Source: Rhizobium sp. ASV8
Lineage (GTDB): Bacteria > Pseudomonadota > Alphaproteobacteria > Rhizobiales > Rhizobiaceae
Assembly (NCBI RefSeq): GCF_016429255.1
Contig: NZ_JAELUG010000016.1
Coordinates: 1-64,000, forward strand
Direction: 5' to 3'
DNA length: 64,000 nt
In this document: positions 28,848 through 37,074 of the stretch, piece by piece
How positions within the stretch are numbered: position 1 is the first letter of the stretch
Layout: every line of letters begins with the position of its first letter
Made by a program: the position numbers and the translations under genes
Notes under the pieces: generated by a model
Databases searched by the model: none
What the model was told of the DNA's origin: nothing
Seen by the model: only the letters and a program-made list of their open reading frames with translations

Positions 28848-28960
28848 TAGAGCCGAATGATTTCAGGTCTGTTCGGCCTAAAGTCTGAATTCGCTCTACA
28901 ATCAAATAAGTAGAGCATGATCTCGTCGGAAAACCGTTTACACTTTTCGGCATCATGCTC
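28848..28960. repeat. Family B two-hairpin repeat, copy B2 (upstream of divL)
   Basis: About 113 bases, starting TAGAGCCGAATGATTTCAGG and ending CGGCATCATGCTC, matching B1 at 23785-23895 along its whole length. It ends 23 bases before the divL start, so it lies in or next to the divL leader. The remaining gap (28732-28847) shows no gene. Confidence 0.85.
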
Positions 28961-28983
28961 TGAAAGACGGAGACAGACCTCTT

Positions 28984-31563
28984 ATGTCTGAAGGGGAAGA
29001 CAACCTGCATCAGCCAGCGCCAAACCGGGCGGCGGCGCGACTGCGGCAGGGCATTGCCTGGCGGCTTTCGGCGAAGGCGAAGCGTGGCAAGGGCCGGCTG
29101 GCCTCCTTCAGCCGCATGCTGCGGCTCAGCGTTTTCGGCGGTCTTGTTACCGGCCTGGCAGGCCCCGTTCTCGCCCAAAGCGACGTTGCGGCCCAGACGA
29201 CCGTGCGCCTTTTCACCTCTTCCGAAATGGCCGTCTTCTCAGTTATCATCGGCGTCATCTCCGCAGCCCTGCTCTCGACCGTCTGGATGGTCCGGCAGCG
29301 CGGCAATCTGGAAAGCGAGAGTCGCGAAATCCGCACGGCGCTCTCCGATGCCAACCAACGCATCTCGCAATACCAGGCGCTGATCGCCGACAAGAACCGC
29401 CGCATCGTCATCTGGGACGGCCAGAATGCGCGGCCGGAACTGCTGGGTCAGCTGCCGGTCGAAACCGGTGCGCCGCAGGACAATGAATTCCTGGCTTTCG
29501 GCCGCTGGCTGAAATCATGGTCGGCCGGCGAACTCGACAATGCGATCGACAAGCTGCGCGGCAGCGGCCAGAGCTTCGACATAGTGGTCGAAACCAACCG
29601 TGACGAAATTCTCGAAGCGCAGGGCCGCATTTCCGGCGGCCGCGCTTTCGTCCGCTTCATCGCACTCAACAATCTGCGCGCCGAACTAGCCGAACTGAAG
29701 ATCGAGCGCGACAGGCTGATGACCTCCATTTCCGCTTTTCAGAACCTGCTCGACGCGATCGATCTGCCGGTCTGGCAGCGCGACGCGGAAGGCAAGCTCA
29801 CCTGGGTCAACCAGGCCTATGGCGAGGCGGTGGAGGCCATTTCTACGGAAGAGGCTATCCGTGAGGAGCGTGAATTCCTGACGACCGTGGCCCGCGAGCG
29901 CATCCGCGCATCCGCAACCCCGGAATCGCCTTTCCACGACAAGATCTCAACCGTCGTGCACGGCAACCGTACTTTCTTCGACGTCGTCGACGTCAAATCG
30001 CCGAACGGCTCCGCCGGTATGGCGATCGACGTTTCCGAGGCGGAAGCCGTTCGGGCCGAGCTGGCGCGCACGCTGAAGAGCCATGCCGAAACGCTCGATC
30101 ATCTCGCGACCCCTGTCGCGATTTTCGACGGCGACAGGCGGCTGCAGTTTTACAACCAGGCCTTTGTCCAACTCTGGGAACTCGATATCGCCTTCCTTGA
30201 GAAGCGGCCCGACAATAGCGAGCTTCTGGACCGGCTGCGCGGCGCCAAGAAGCTGCCGGAACAGCTGAACTGGAAGACATGGAAGGACGGCGTCCTTTCG
30301 GTCTATCGCGCGCTCGATACGCAGACCGATCTCTGGCATCTGCCGAACGGCCAGATCCTGAGGGTTTTCGCAACGGCGCATCCGCAAGGCGGCGCCACCT
30401 GGGTATTCGAGAACCTGACCGAACAGGTCGATCTCGAAACGCGCTACAACACGCTGGTCAAGGTTCAGGGCGAAACCATCGATCATCTCTCCGAAGGCGT
30501 CGCCGTTTTCGGCCCCGATGGCCGTATTCGGCTCTCCAATCCCGCTTTCCGCATCCTCTGGAACATCACGGAGGCACAGGCCAAGCCGGGCACGCATATC
30601 CAGACGCTGGCCGAAGCCTGCGCTCCCTCCTACGACCGGCCGGATGGCTGGAAGCGGTTCGCAGAGCAGATCACCAGCTTCGACGACGAACGGCCGTCAT
30701 CGCAAGGCACCCTGGAGCTTTACTCCAATCTGGTGCTCGACTACGCCGTCATTCCGCTGCCGAACGCGCAGACCATGCTGACCTTCGTCAACAAGACCGA
30801 CAGCGTTCGCGCCGAGCGAGCACTGACCGAAAAGAACGACGCACTGCTCAAGGCGGATGAGCTGAAGAACGATTTCGTTCAGCACGTCTCCTACGAGCTG
30901 CGCTCGCCTCTCACCAACATCATCGGCTTTACCGACCTCTTGAAGACGCCGGGTATCGGCTCGCTGAACGACCGGCAGGCCGAATATATCGATCATATCT
31001 CGACGTCGTCCTCGGTGCTCCTGACGCTGGTCAACGACATTCTCGACCTTGCGACCGTCGATGCCGGCATCATGCGGCTCAACTACTCCGAGATCGTGCT
31101 CAGCGACTTGCTAGACGAAGTGTCGATGCAGATCGCCGACCGCTTGCAGGAAAGCGGCGTGACGCTTGAAATCACCGTCCCTGCCCATCTCGGTTCCATC
31201 GTTGCCGACCAGCAGAGGCTGAAGCAGATCCTGCTCAAGCTTCTGACCAACGCCGCCAATTTTGCACCAGAGGGATCGACAATATCGCTCAAGTGCGGAC
31301 GCGAGGGCACGGATTTCGTGTTCTCGGTCTCCGACAAGGGTCCGGGCATATCGGAAGATCTGATCCACTCGGTCTTCGATCGTTTCGCTTCCGGCGGCAA
31401 GGGCGGCAAACGCAGCGGTGCGGGCCTTGGCCTTTCCATCGTCGAGAGCTTCGTCAGCCTGCACGACGGCGAGGTCTCCATCGAGAGCCAGCCGGGCAAG
31501 GGCACGACCGTAACCTGCCGGATTCCCTCGGCTGAATTGCCCCATTCCGTCGCAGCAGAATGA
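28984..31563 (+). CDS. divL: DivL-like PAS-domain sensor kinase with Tyr at the phosphorylation site
   Basis: An 859-residue membrane protein with hydrophobic segments at about 46-64 and 83-103, a coiled region, several PAS-like domains (about 240-620), then DHp and HATPase domains. In the H box, HVSYELRSPLTNI, Tyr637 stands where His is normally phosphorylated. That is the hallmark of DivL, which with DivK controls the CckA-CtrA cell-cycle relay in Alphaproteobacteria. The ATPase motifs are present (NAANFAPEGS, DKGPGIS, GAGLGLSIVESF). GGAGA lies upstream of the ATG. The stop overlaps the next gene by four bases. Confidence 0.88.
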   Translation: MSEGEDNLHQPAPNRAAARLRQGIAWRLSAKAKRGKGRLASFSRMLRLSVFGGLVTGLAGPVLAQSDVAAQTTVRLFTSSEMAVFSVIIGVISAALLSTVWMVRQRGNLESESREIRTALSDANQRISQYQALIADKNRRIVIWDGQNARPELLGQLPVETGAPQDNEFLAFGRWLKSWSAGELDNAIDKLRGSGQSFDIVVETNRDEILEAQGRISGGRAFVRFIALNNLRAELAELKIERDRLMTSISAFQNLLDAIDLPVWQRDAEGKLTWVNQAYGEAVEAISTEEAIREEREFLTTVARERIRASATPESPFHDKISTVVHGNRTFFDVVDVKSPNGSAGMAIDVSEAEAVRAELARTLKSHAETLDHLATPVAIFDGDRRLQFYNQAFVQLWELDIAFLEKRPDNSELLDRLRGAKKLPEQLNWKTWKDGVLSVYRALDTQTDLWHLPNGQILRVFATAHPQGGATWVFENLTEQVDLETRYNTLVKVQGETIDHLSEGVAVFGPDGRIRLSNPAFRILWNITEAQAKPGTHIQTLAEACAPSYDRPDGWKRFAEQITSFDDERPSSQGTLELYSNLVLDYAVIPLPNAQTMLTFVNKTDSVRAERALTEKNDALLKADELKNDFVQHVSYELRSPLTNIIGFTDLLKTPGIGSLNDRQAEYIDHISTSSSVLLTLVNDILDLATVDAGIMRLNYSEIVLSDLLDEVSMQIADRLQESGVTLEITVPAHLGSIVADQQRLKQILLKLLTNAANFAPEGSTISLKCGREGTDFVFSVSDKGPGISEDLIHSVFDRFASGGKGGKRSGAGLGLSIVESFVSLHDGEVSIESQPGKGTTVTCRIPSAELPHSVAAE

Positions 31564-33071
31564 CAGCGTCGAACAGCAGCATTTCCCTCTTCCTCGCAGA
31601 CGACACGGCCACCGCCGAGCTCGGAGAAGACCTGGCGTTGGCCTTGAAGGTCGGTGACTGCCTGGCGCTGTCGGGCGATCTCGGCGCGGGCAAATCCTCG
31701 CTCGCGCGTGCGCTGCTGCGCGCCATGGCCGACGATCCAGATCTGGACGTGCCGAGCCCGACCTTTACGCTCGTGCAATCCTACGAGCTGCGCATCCCGG
31801 TCTCGCATTTCGATCTTTATCGCCTCGGCGACCCAAGCGAATTGACCGAACTCGGCTTCGATGAAGCCCTGCAGATCGGCACCTGCCTCGTCGAATGGCC
31901 CGAAATGGCCGAAGGCGAGCTACCCAAGGAACGCATCGATCTCAAGCTCACGCATGAGGGCGAAGGACGGCGAGCCATCATCACGGCACCGGCCAGGCAG
32001 ATGGCGCGCATCGAGCGCGTGCTTGCCATTCGCGCCTTTCTCGATTTGCATGGCTATCGCGGCGCGCACAGGCGCTTCCTGACTGGCGATGCCTCGCTGC
32101 GCGCCTATGAGTCCATCTATCCGGAGAATGGCGACGACCGCGTGATCCTGATGGATTGGCCGCGCCTGCCAGAAGGCCCGCCGGTGCTCGATGGCAAGCC
32201 CTATCCGAAGGTTGCGCATCTGGCCTGGGATAGCTATCCCTTCGTGGCGATCGCCAACACCCTGCGCGAAAACGGCTTCGCCACGCCGGAAATCTTTGCT
32301 GCGGATTACGATCAGGGCATTCTTCTGATCGAGGATCTCGGTACCGACGGCGTGCTGGACGCCGATGGCAAGCCGATTGCCGAGCGCTATCGCGAGAGCG
32401 TCGCCTGCCTCGCACATCTGCACGGTCTTTCCATTCCGCACGATATTCCAGTCACGCCAGACCATATCCATCACATTCCGGATTTCGACCGCACCGCGAT
32501 GAAGATGGAAGCGCGGCTGCTTCTCGACTGGCACCTGCCCTGGAAGCGCGGCACGCCGGCAAGCGACGAAGAACGCGCCGGCTATCTGGCGATCTGGGAC
32601 GAGTTGATCGACCAGCTCGACGACGCGGAAAAGAACCTGCTGCTGCGCGACATGCATTCGCCGAACATCATCTGGCGCGCGCATGAACAGGGTATCAAGC
32701 GCGTCGGCATCATCGATTTCCAGGATGCGATGATCGGCCCGACCTCGTACGATGTTGCCTCGCTCGTACAGGATGCGCGGGTGACGATCGAGCGCGATCT
32801 GCACGACCGGCTGATGATGGATTACCTCGGGCTGCGCCATGCGCAAGGCGGCTTCGACGAGACGAAGTTTCTGAAGAGCTGGGCGATCATGTCGGCGCAG
32901 CGCAATTGCAAGCTTGCCGGCCTCTGGGTGCGGCTGCTGCAACGCGACGGCAAGCCAGGCTATCTGAAGCATATGCCGCGCACGCTCGCCTATCTCGCCA
33001 TCGCCTTCGAACACGATGCGCTCGCGCCTCTCAAGGAATGGTGCGAGAAGGCCGGGATCGGCCGGGCATAA
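31560..33071 (+). CDS. Fusion of TsaE ATPase and AmgK-type sugar kinase
   Basis: Two domains in 503 aa. Residues 1-155 are TsaE, the ATPase of the t6A37 tRNA modification complex, with P-loop GDLGAGKS (39-46), SPTFTLVQSYE and HFDLYRL. Residues 160-503 are an APH-fold kinase with the Brenner-type loop RDMHSPNI (Asp364) and IDFQDAMIGP (Asp386). This part resembles AmgK, the anomeric MurNAc/GlcNAc kinase of peptidoglycan recycling, and murU follows directly. The start overlaps divL (ATGA). The fusion is seen directly as one uninterrupted frame; the sugar specificity is inferred from context. Confidence 0.9.
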   Translation: MTASNSSISLFLADDTATAELGEDLALALKVGDCLALSGDLGAGKSSLARALLRAMADDPDLDVPSPTFTLVQSYELRIPVSHFDLYRLGDPSELTELGFDEALQIGTCLVEWPEMAEGELPKERIDLKLTHEGEGRRAIITAPARQMARIERVLAIRAFLDLHGYRGAHRRFLTGDASLRAYESIYPENGDDRVILMDWPRLPEGPPVLDGKPYPKVAHLAWDSYPFVAIANTLRENGFATPEIFAADYDQGILLIEDLGTDGVLDADGKPIAERYRESVACLAHLHGLSIPHDIPVTPDHIHHIPDFDRTAMKMEARLLLDWHLPWKRGTPASDEERAGYLAIWDELIDQLDDAEKNLLLRDMHSPNIIWRAHEQGIKRVGIIDFQDAMIGPTSYDVASLVQDARVTIERDLHDRLMMDYLGLRHAQGGFDETKFLKSWAIMSAQRNCKLAGLWVRLLQRDGKPGYLKHMPRTLAYLAIAFEHDALAPLKEWCEKAGIGRA

Positions 33072-33146
33072 CAGCCAGAGACCGGGCGACGGCTTTCCGG
33101 CCTTGTGCTAAGGAAAGCTGATAGCGAATCGAAAGTTCGAGACCAG

Positions 33147-33878
33147 ATGACCATCAAGCAAGCCATGGTATTGGCGGCGGGGCTCGGAACCCGCATGCGG
33201 CCGATCACCGACACTATCCCGAAGCCGCTGGTGAAAATCGCCGGCAAGCCGATGATCGACTATGCGCTGGATGCGCTGGCGGAAGCCGGGGTGGAGCAAG
33301 CCGTCGTCAACGTTCATCATCATGCCGACCAGATGGAGGCGCATCTGCGCGGCTATCGCGGCCTCGAAATCCTGATCTCCGACGAACGGGACGCGCTGAT
33401 GAACAATGGCGGCGGACTGGCCAAAGGTCTGAAGCTTCTTGGCCGCGATCCGGTTTTCGTCATGAACTCGGATCTTTTCTGGATCGGAGAAAAAGAAGGC
33501 AAACCAACGAATCTCGAGCACTTAGCCGGATTCTTCGATATTGCTCGCATGGACTTCGCCATGCTTTGCGTCGCATTGGACAAGACGACCGGGCATAATG
33601 GCAAGAATGATTTCAGCATGACTGATGACGGCCATCTCGCGCGCTACAGCAGTGTAACAGGTAACGGTGTTGTCTATGCGGGGACGCTGATCATCAATCC
33701 TTCGGTTCTCGATGACGCACCTGGCGACGCCTTCAATATCAATACCTATTATGACAAGGCGATCGCCAGGAACCGGCTCTACGGCACCATGCTCGACGGT
33801 CATTGGTTGACAGTCGGTACGCCGGAGGCGGTCGACGAGGCGGAGGAAGCGATCCGGACGTTCCGGGCGTTTGCGTGA
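33147..33878 (+). CDS. murU: MurNAc-1-phosphate uridylyltransferase-like nucleotidyltransferase
   Basis: Sugar-phosphate nucleotidyltransferase of 243 aa. It has the signature MVLAAGLGTRMRPITD and the Lys of KPLVKIAGKP, then NNGGGLAKGL and the metal-binding VMNSDLFW. With the AmgK domain just upstream it would turn MurNAc-1-P into UDP-MurNAc, bypassing MurA and de novo synthesis (the pathway known in Pseudomonas putida and Caulobacter). The start at ATG 33147 puts the signature near the N-terminus; an upstream GTG at 33105 is less likely. It ends four bases before the addB start. Confidence 0.88.
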   Translation: MTIKQAMVLAAGLGTRMRPITDTIPKPLVKIAGKPMIDYALDALAEAGVEQAVVNVHHHADQMEAHLRGYRGLEILISDERDALMNNGGGLAKGLKLLGRDPVFVMNSDLFWIGEKEGKPTNLEHLAGFFDIARMDFAMLCVALDKTTGHNGKNDFSMTDDGHLARYSSVTGNGVVYAGTLIINPSVLDDAPGDAFNINTYYDKAIARNRLYGTMLDGHWLTVGTPEAVDEAEEAIRTFRAFA

Positions 33879-33882
33879 GCCT

Positions 33883-36800
33883 ATGACGTGCAGGCACCAG
33901 CAACGCATTCTCACGATTCCTGCAGGGTTGCCCTTCCTGAAGACCCTCGCGGCGGCGCTCTGCGACGGCAGGCTTACGGACCATTTCCGCCATGATCCAG
34001 GCGACCCGCTGTCGCTCGCCAAGGTCGGCATCTTCCTGCCGACGCGGCGTGCAGTGCGCGTGCTGCGCTCGGAATTCGTCGATCTGCTCGGCGGCAGTTC
34101 GGCCATCCTGCCGGTCATTCGCGCGCTTGGCGAAACCGACGACGACAGCGGCTATTTCGAGGAATCCCTGCCTGAAACCGCCGATCTGGCGCAGCCGCTT
34201 GCCAATACGGCACGATTGCTGGAGCTGGCGCGGCTGATCCTTGCCTGGCGCAACAAGCTGCCGCAGATCGTGCGCGACATTCACTCCGATTCGCCGCTCG
34301 TCGCCCCGGCCAGCCCCGCCGATGCCATATGGCTCGCGCGCAATCTTGCCGAACTCATCGATTCACTCGAGACCGAGGATCGCGAGTGGAGCGAGCTTGC
34401 CACGCTTAGCGCAGAAGAACATGCGCTGTGGTGGCAGCTGACCGCCGAGTTTCTGCACATCGCCAGCGCTTTCTGGCCGGCGCGCCTCGAAGAGCTGGGC
34501 AAATCCTCTTCCGCCCGCAATCGCAACGCTGTTCTGCGCGCAGAGGCGCAGCGGATCGCGGCAGCCCAGCATCCGTGGCCGGTGATCATTGCGGGGTCGA
34601 CCGGTTCGGTACCGGCCACCGCGGAGCTGATCGCGGCCGTCGCCTCACTGCCGCAGGGAGTGATCGTGCTGCCGGGGCTCGATGTGACAATGCCCGAGGA
34701 AGACTGGCAACTCGTTGCGCCGGAAACGGCAGCTAGAGAACGGTCAGACCCCACAACCCGCAGCCATCCGCAATATGGCCTGTCGCTGCTGCTCAAGCGG
34801 CTGCACATCACCCGGCGCGACGTCGAAACCATCGAAGACGCATCCGAGACCATGCAGATGCGCGCTCAGATTCTGTCGCGAGCGCTGGCGCCGGCGAAGG
34901 CGACAAGCGGCTGGGGAAGCTGGCGCAAGACGCTCTCCCCCGACGCGATCAGCGAAGCCTTTGCCGATGTATCGCTGATCGAGGCGTCGAACGAGCGGGA
35001 GGAAGCGACGGCCATCGCCATCGCTCTGCGGCTGGCGTTGGACAAGCCCGGCCGCAACGGTGGCGAAAGCCAGGCGGCCTTGATCACCCCGGACCGCAAT
35101 CTTGCCAGGCGGGTCACAGCCGAGCTCGCCCGCTTCGGCATCACCGCAGACGATTCGGCCGGTACGCCGCTCAATGCCACACCGCAAGGCACACTGCTGC
35201 AATTGCTACTTGAGGCGACGCTTCGCCCCGGCGATCCCGTTGCGGTCGTCTCGCTGCTCAAGCATCCCCTCGCCCGCTTTGGCCTGTCGCCGGAAATGCA
35301 CCGGCTGGGCGTCGATGCCTTAGAAATCCTGGCGCTCCGAGGTGGCGTCGCCAATGTCGATATCGGCACGCTGGAAACCTTGGTGGATCTCAGGCTGGCA
35401 GAACAGGCGAACGACCGTCACGCGCCGCAATGGCGCAAATCTCTTCCTTCGGATTCCGTGGAACATGCCCGCGAGCTGGCGCGACGGGTCAGCAAGGCAT
35501 GCGAGCCGCTTGTATCCGCGCTTTCGTTGCAGACGGTCGAGGGCCTCCCGACCCTTTCGGAATGGTCTGAAAACACCGGCCGGGCATTGGAAGCCGTGGC
35601 CGCCGACGAACGTGGCGATCTGGCCGCACTTTGGTCAGGAGAGGCTGGAGATACGCTCGCCAGCCTGTTGAAGGAAGTCATCGATACAGACGGCCAGCTC
35701 GAGGCGGATGGCCCACAATGGATCGATATCATGACGGCGCTCTGCGTGGGGCAGGCGGTCAAGCCTCGTGCGCTCAGCCACCCTCGCCTTTTCATCTTCG
35801 GCACACTGGAAGCGCGCCTGCAAAGCGTCGATACGCTGATTCTCGGCGGACTGAATGAGGGGTCCTGGCCGGGGCAGACGGCGAACAATCCGTTCATCTC
35901 CCGCACGATGAAGACGGAGATCGGGCTTGAGCCGCCGGAACGACGCATCGGCCAGCTCGCCCACGATTTCGAAATGGCCAACGGTACGCGCGACCTCATC
36001 TACTCCCGTGCGCTGCGCCAGGGCTCGACGCCGACTGTGGCGTCACGCTGGCTACAGCGACTGATCGCGCTTGGGGGCGAAGATCTCGAAAGCGCCATGA
36101 GGGAACGAGGTGATCAGTATCGTCACTGGGCCGGTCTGATCGACGATGGCGACAATCAGGCCCCGGCCCTACGGCCCGCACCCCGACCACCCGCCGAGCT
36201 GCAGCCGAAGAGCTATTCCTTCAGCGAGGTGGGACGCCTGCGCCGCGACCCCTATGCCATCTATGCCCGACGTGTGCTGCGGCTCGATCCTGTCGATCCG
36301 TTCAATCGCGATCCAGGCCCGGCCGAGCGCGGCACGCTCTATCACAAGATCATCGACCGCTTCGTCCGTGAAGGACATATTGCCGGCACGCCGGATGCGG
36401 CACTCGCCATGGATCGCATCATTGCAGATCTCTTCGATGCCGAACGGTTGCCTGACCATATCGATAGCGTCTGGCGGCCGCGGTTTCGCGAGGTGGCGCG
36501 CGCTTTTCTTGACTGGGAAGCCGAACGACGACCCGAGGTGCGAAAAACGGCGACGGAAGTGCCGGCTGGGGTCGAGATCGAACCGATCGGCGTCAGGCTG
36601 ACCGGTGTCGCCGACCGTATCGACATCAAAAGCGACAAGGCTGCCGATATCATCGACTACAAGACCGGCTACAATCCGTCGCCGCCGCAGGCGCGCGCAC
36701 TGCTCGACCCACAGCTGGCGCTCGAAGCCTATGCCTTGAAAGCCGGCGCCTTCCGCAACATCGGCACACTGCTGCCGGAAAACCTGCTTTACGTCCGGCT

Positions 36801-37074
36801 ACGGCCCGGCGATCGCTTCAAGGTCGACCAGGTCAACAACGAACATTCCAGCCGCGGCGGCAAGACGGAAACAAAGTCGGCTATGGATCTGGCGCAGGAA
36901 TCGATGGACCAACTGGTGAAATTCGTCTCGCTGCTGCAGTCCGGCGAGAAGGGCTTTTCGTCGCGGCTGATCCCGGCGCAGCAGTTCGAATATGGCGGCG
37001 ATTACGATCATCTGGCCCGCGTTTCGGAGTGGTCGACCGCGGAAAGCGAGCAGGAAGGCGGCGGCGATGAGTGA
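33883..37074 (+). CDS. addB: Double-strand break repair protein AddB
   Basis: Subunit of the AddAB helicase-nuclease that processes DNA ends for RecA, replacing RecBCD. The protein is 1063 aa. The C-terminal RecB-type nuclease motif is intact (GVADRIDIKS, IIDYKTGY). The N-terminus has IPAGLPFLKTLAAAL where AddB of Firmicutes carries a Walker A, so it cannot bind ATP there. The region after residue 800 holds no cysteine, so the Fe-S cluster of Bacillus AddB is absent. ATG 33883 is preferred to TTG 33871. addA overlaps its end by eight bases. Confidence 0.94.
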   Translation: MTCRHQQRILTIPAGLPFLKTLAAALCDGRLTDHFRHDPGDPLSLAKVGIFLPTRRAVRVLRSEFVDLLGGSSAILPVIRALGETDDDSGYFEESLPETADLAQPLANTARLLELARLILAWRNKLPQIVRDIHSDSPLVAPASPADAIWLARNLAELIDSLETEDREWSELATLSAEEHALWWQLTAEFLHIASAFWPARLEELGKSSSARNRNAVLRAEAQRIAAAQHPWPVIIAGSTGSVPATAELIAAVASLPQGVIVLPGLDVTMPEEDWQLVAPETAARERSDPTTRSHPQYGLSLLLKRLHITRRDVETIEDASETMQMRAQILSRALAPAKATSGWGSWRKTLSPDAISEAFADVSLIEASNEREEATAIAIALRLALDKPGRNGGESQAALITPDRNLARRVTAELARFGITADDSAGTPLNATPQGTLLQLLLEATLRPGDPVAVVSLLKHPLARFGLSPEMHRLGVDALEILALRGGVANVDIGTLETLVDLRLAEQANDRHAPQWRKSLPSDSVEHARELARRVSKACEPLVSALSLQTVEGLPTLSEWSENTGRALEAVAADERGDLAALWSGEAGDTLASLLKEVIDTDGQLEADGPQWIDIMTALCVGQAVKPRALSHPRLFIFGTLEARLQSVDTLILGGLNEGSWPGQTANNPFISRTMKTEIGLEPPERRIGQLAHDFEMANGTRDLIYSRALRQGSTPTVASRWLQRLIALGGEDLESAMRERGDQYRHWAGLIDDGDNQAPALRPAPRPPAELQPKSYSFSEVGRLRRDPYAIYARRVLRLDPVDPFNRDPGPAERGTLYHKIIDRFVREGHIAGTPDAALAMDRIIADLFDAERLPDHIDSVWRPRFREVARAFLDWEAERRPEVRKTATEVPAGVEIEPIGVRLTGVADRIDIKSDKAADIIDYKTGYNPSPPQARALLDPQLALEAYALKAGAFRNIGTLLPENLLYVRLRPGDRFKVDQVNNEHSSRGGKTETKSAMDLAQESMDQLVKFVSLLQSGEKGFSSRLIPAQQFEYGGDYDHLARVSEWSTAESEQEGGGDE

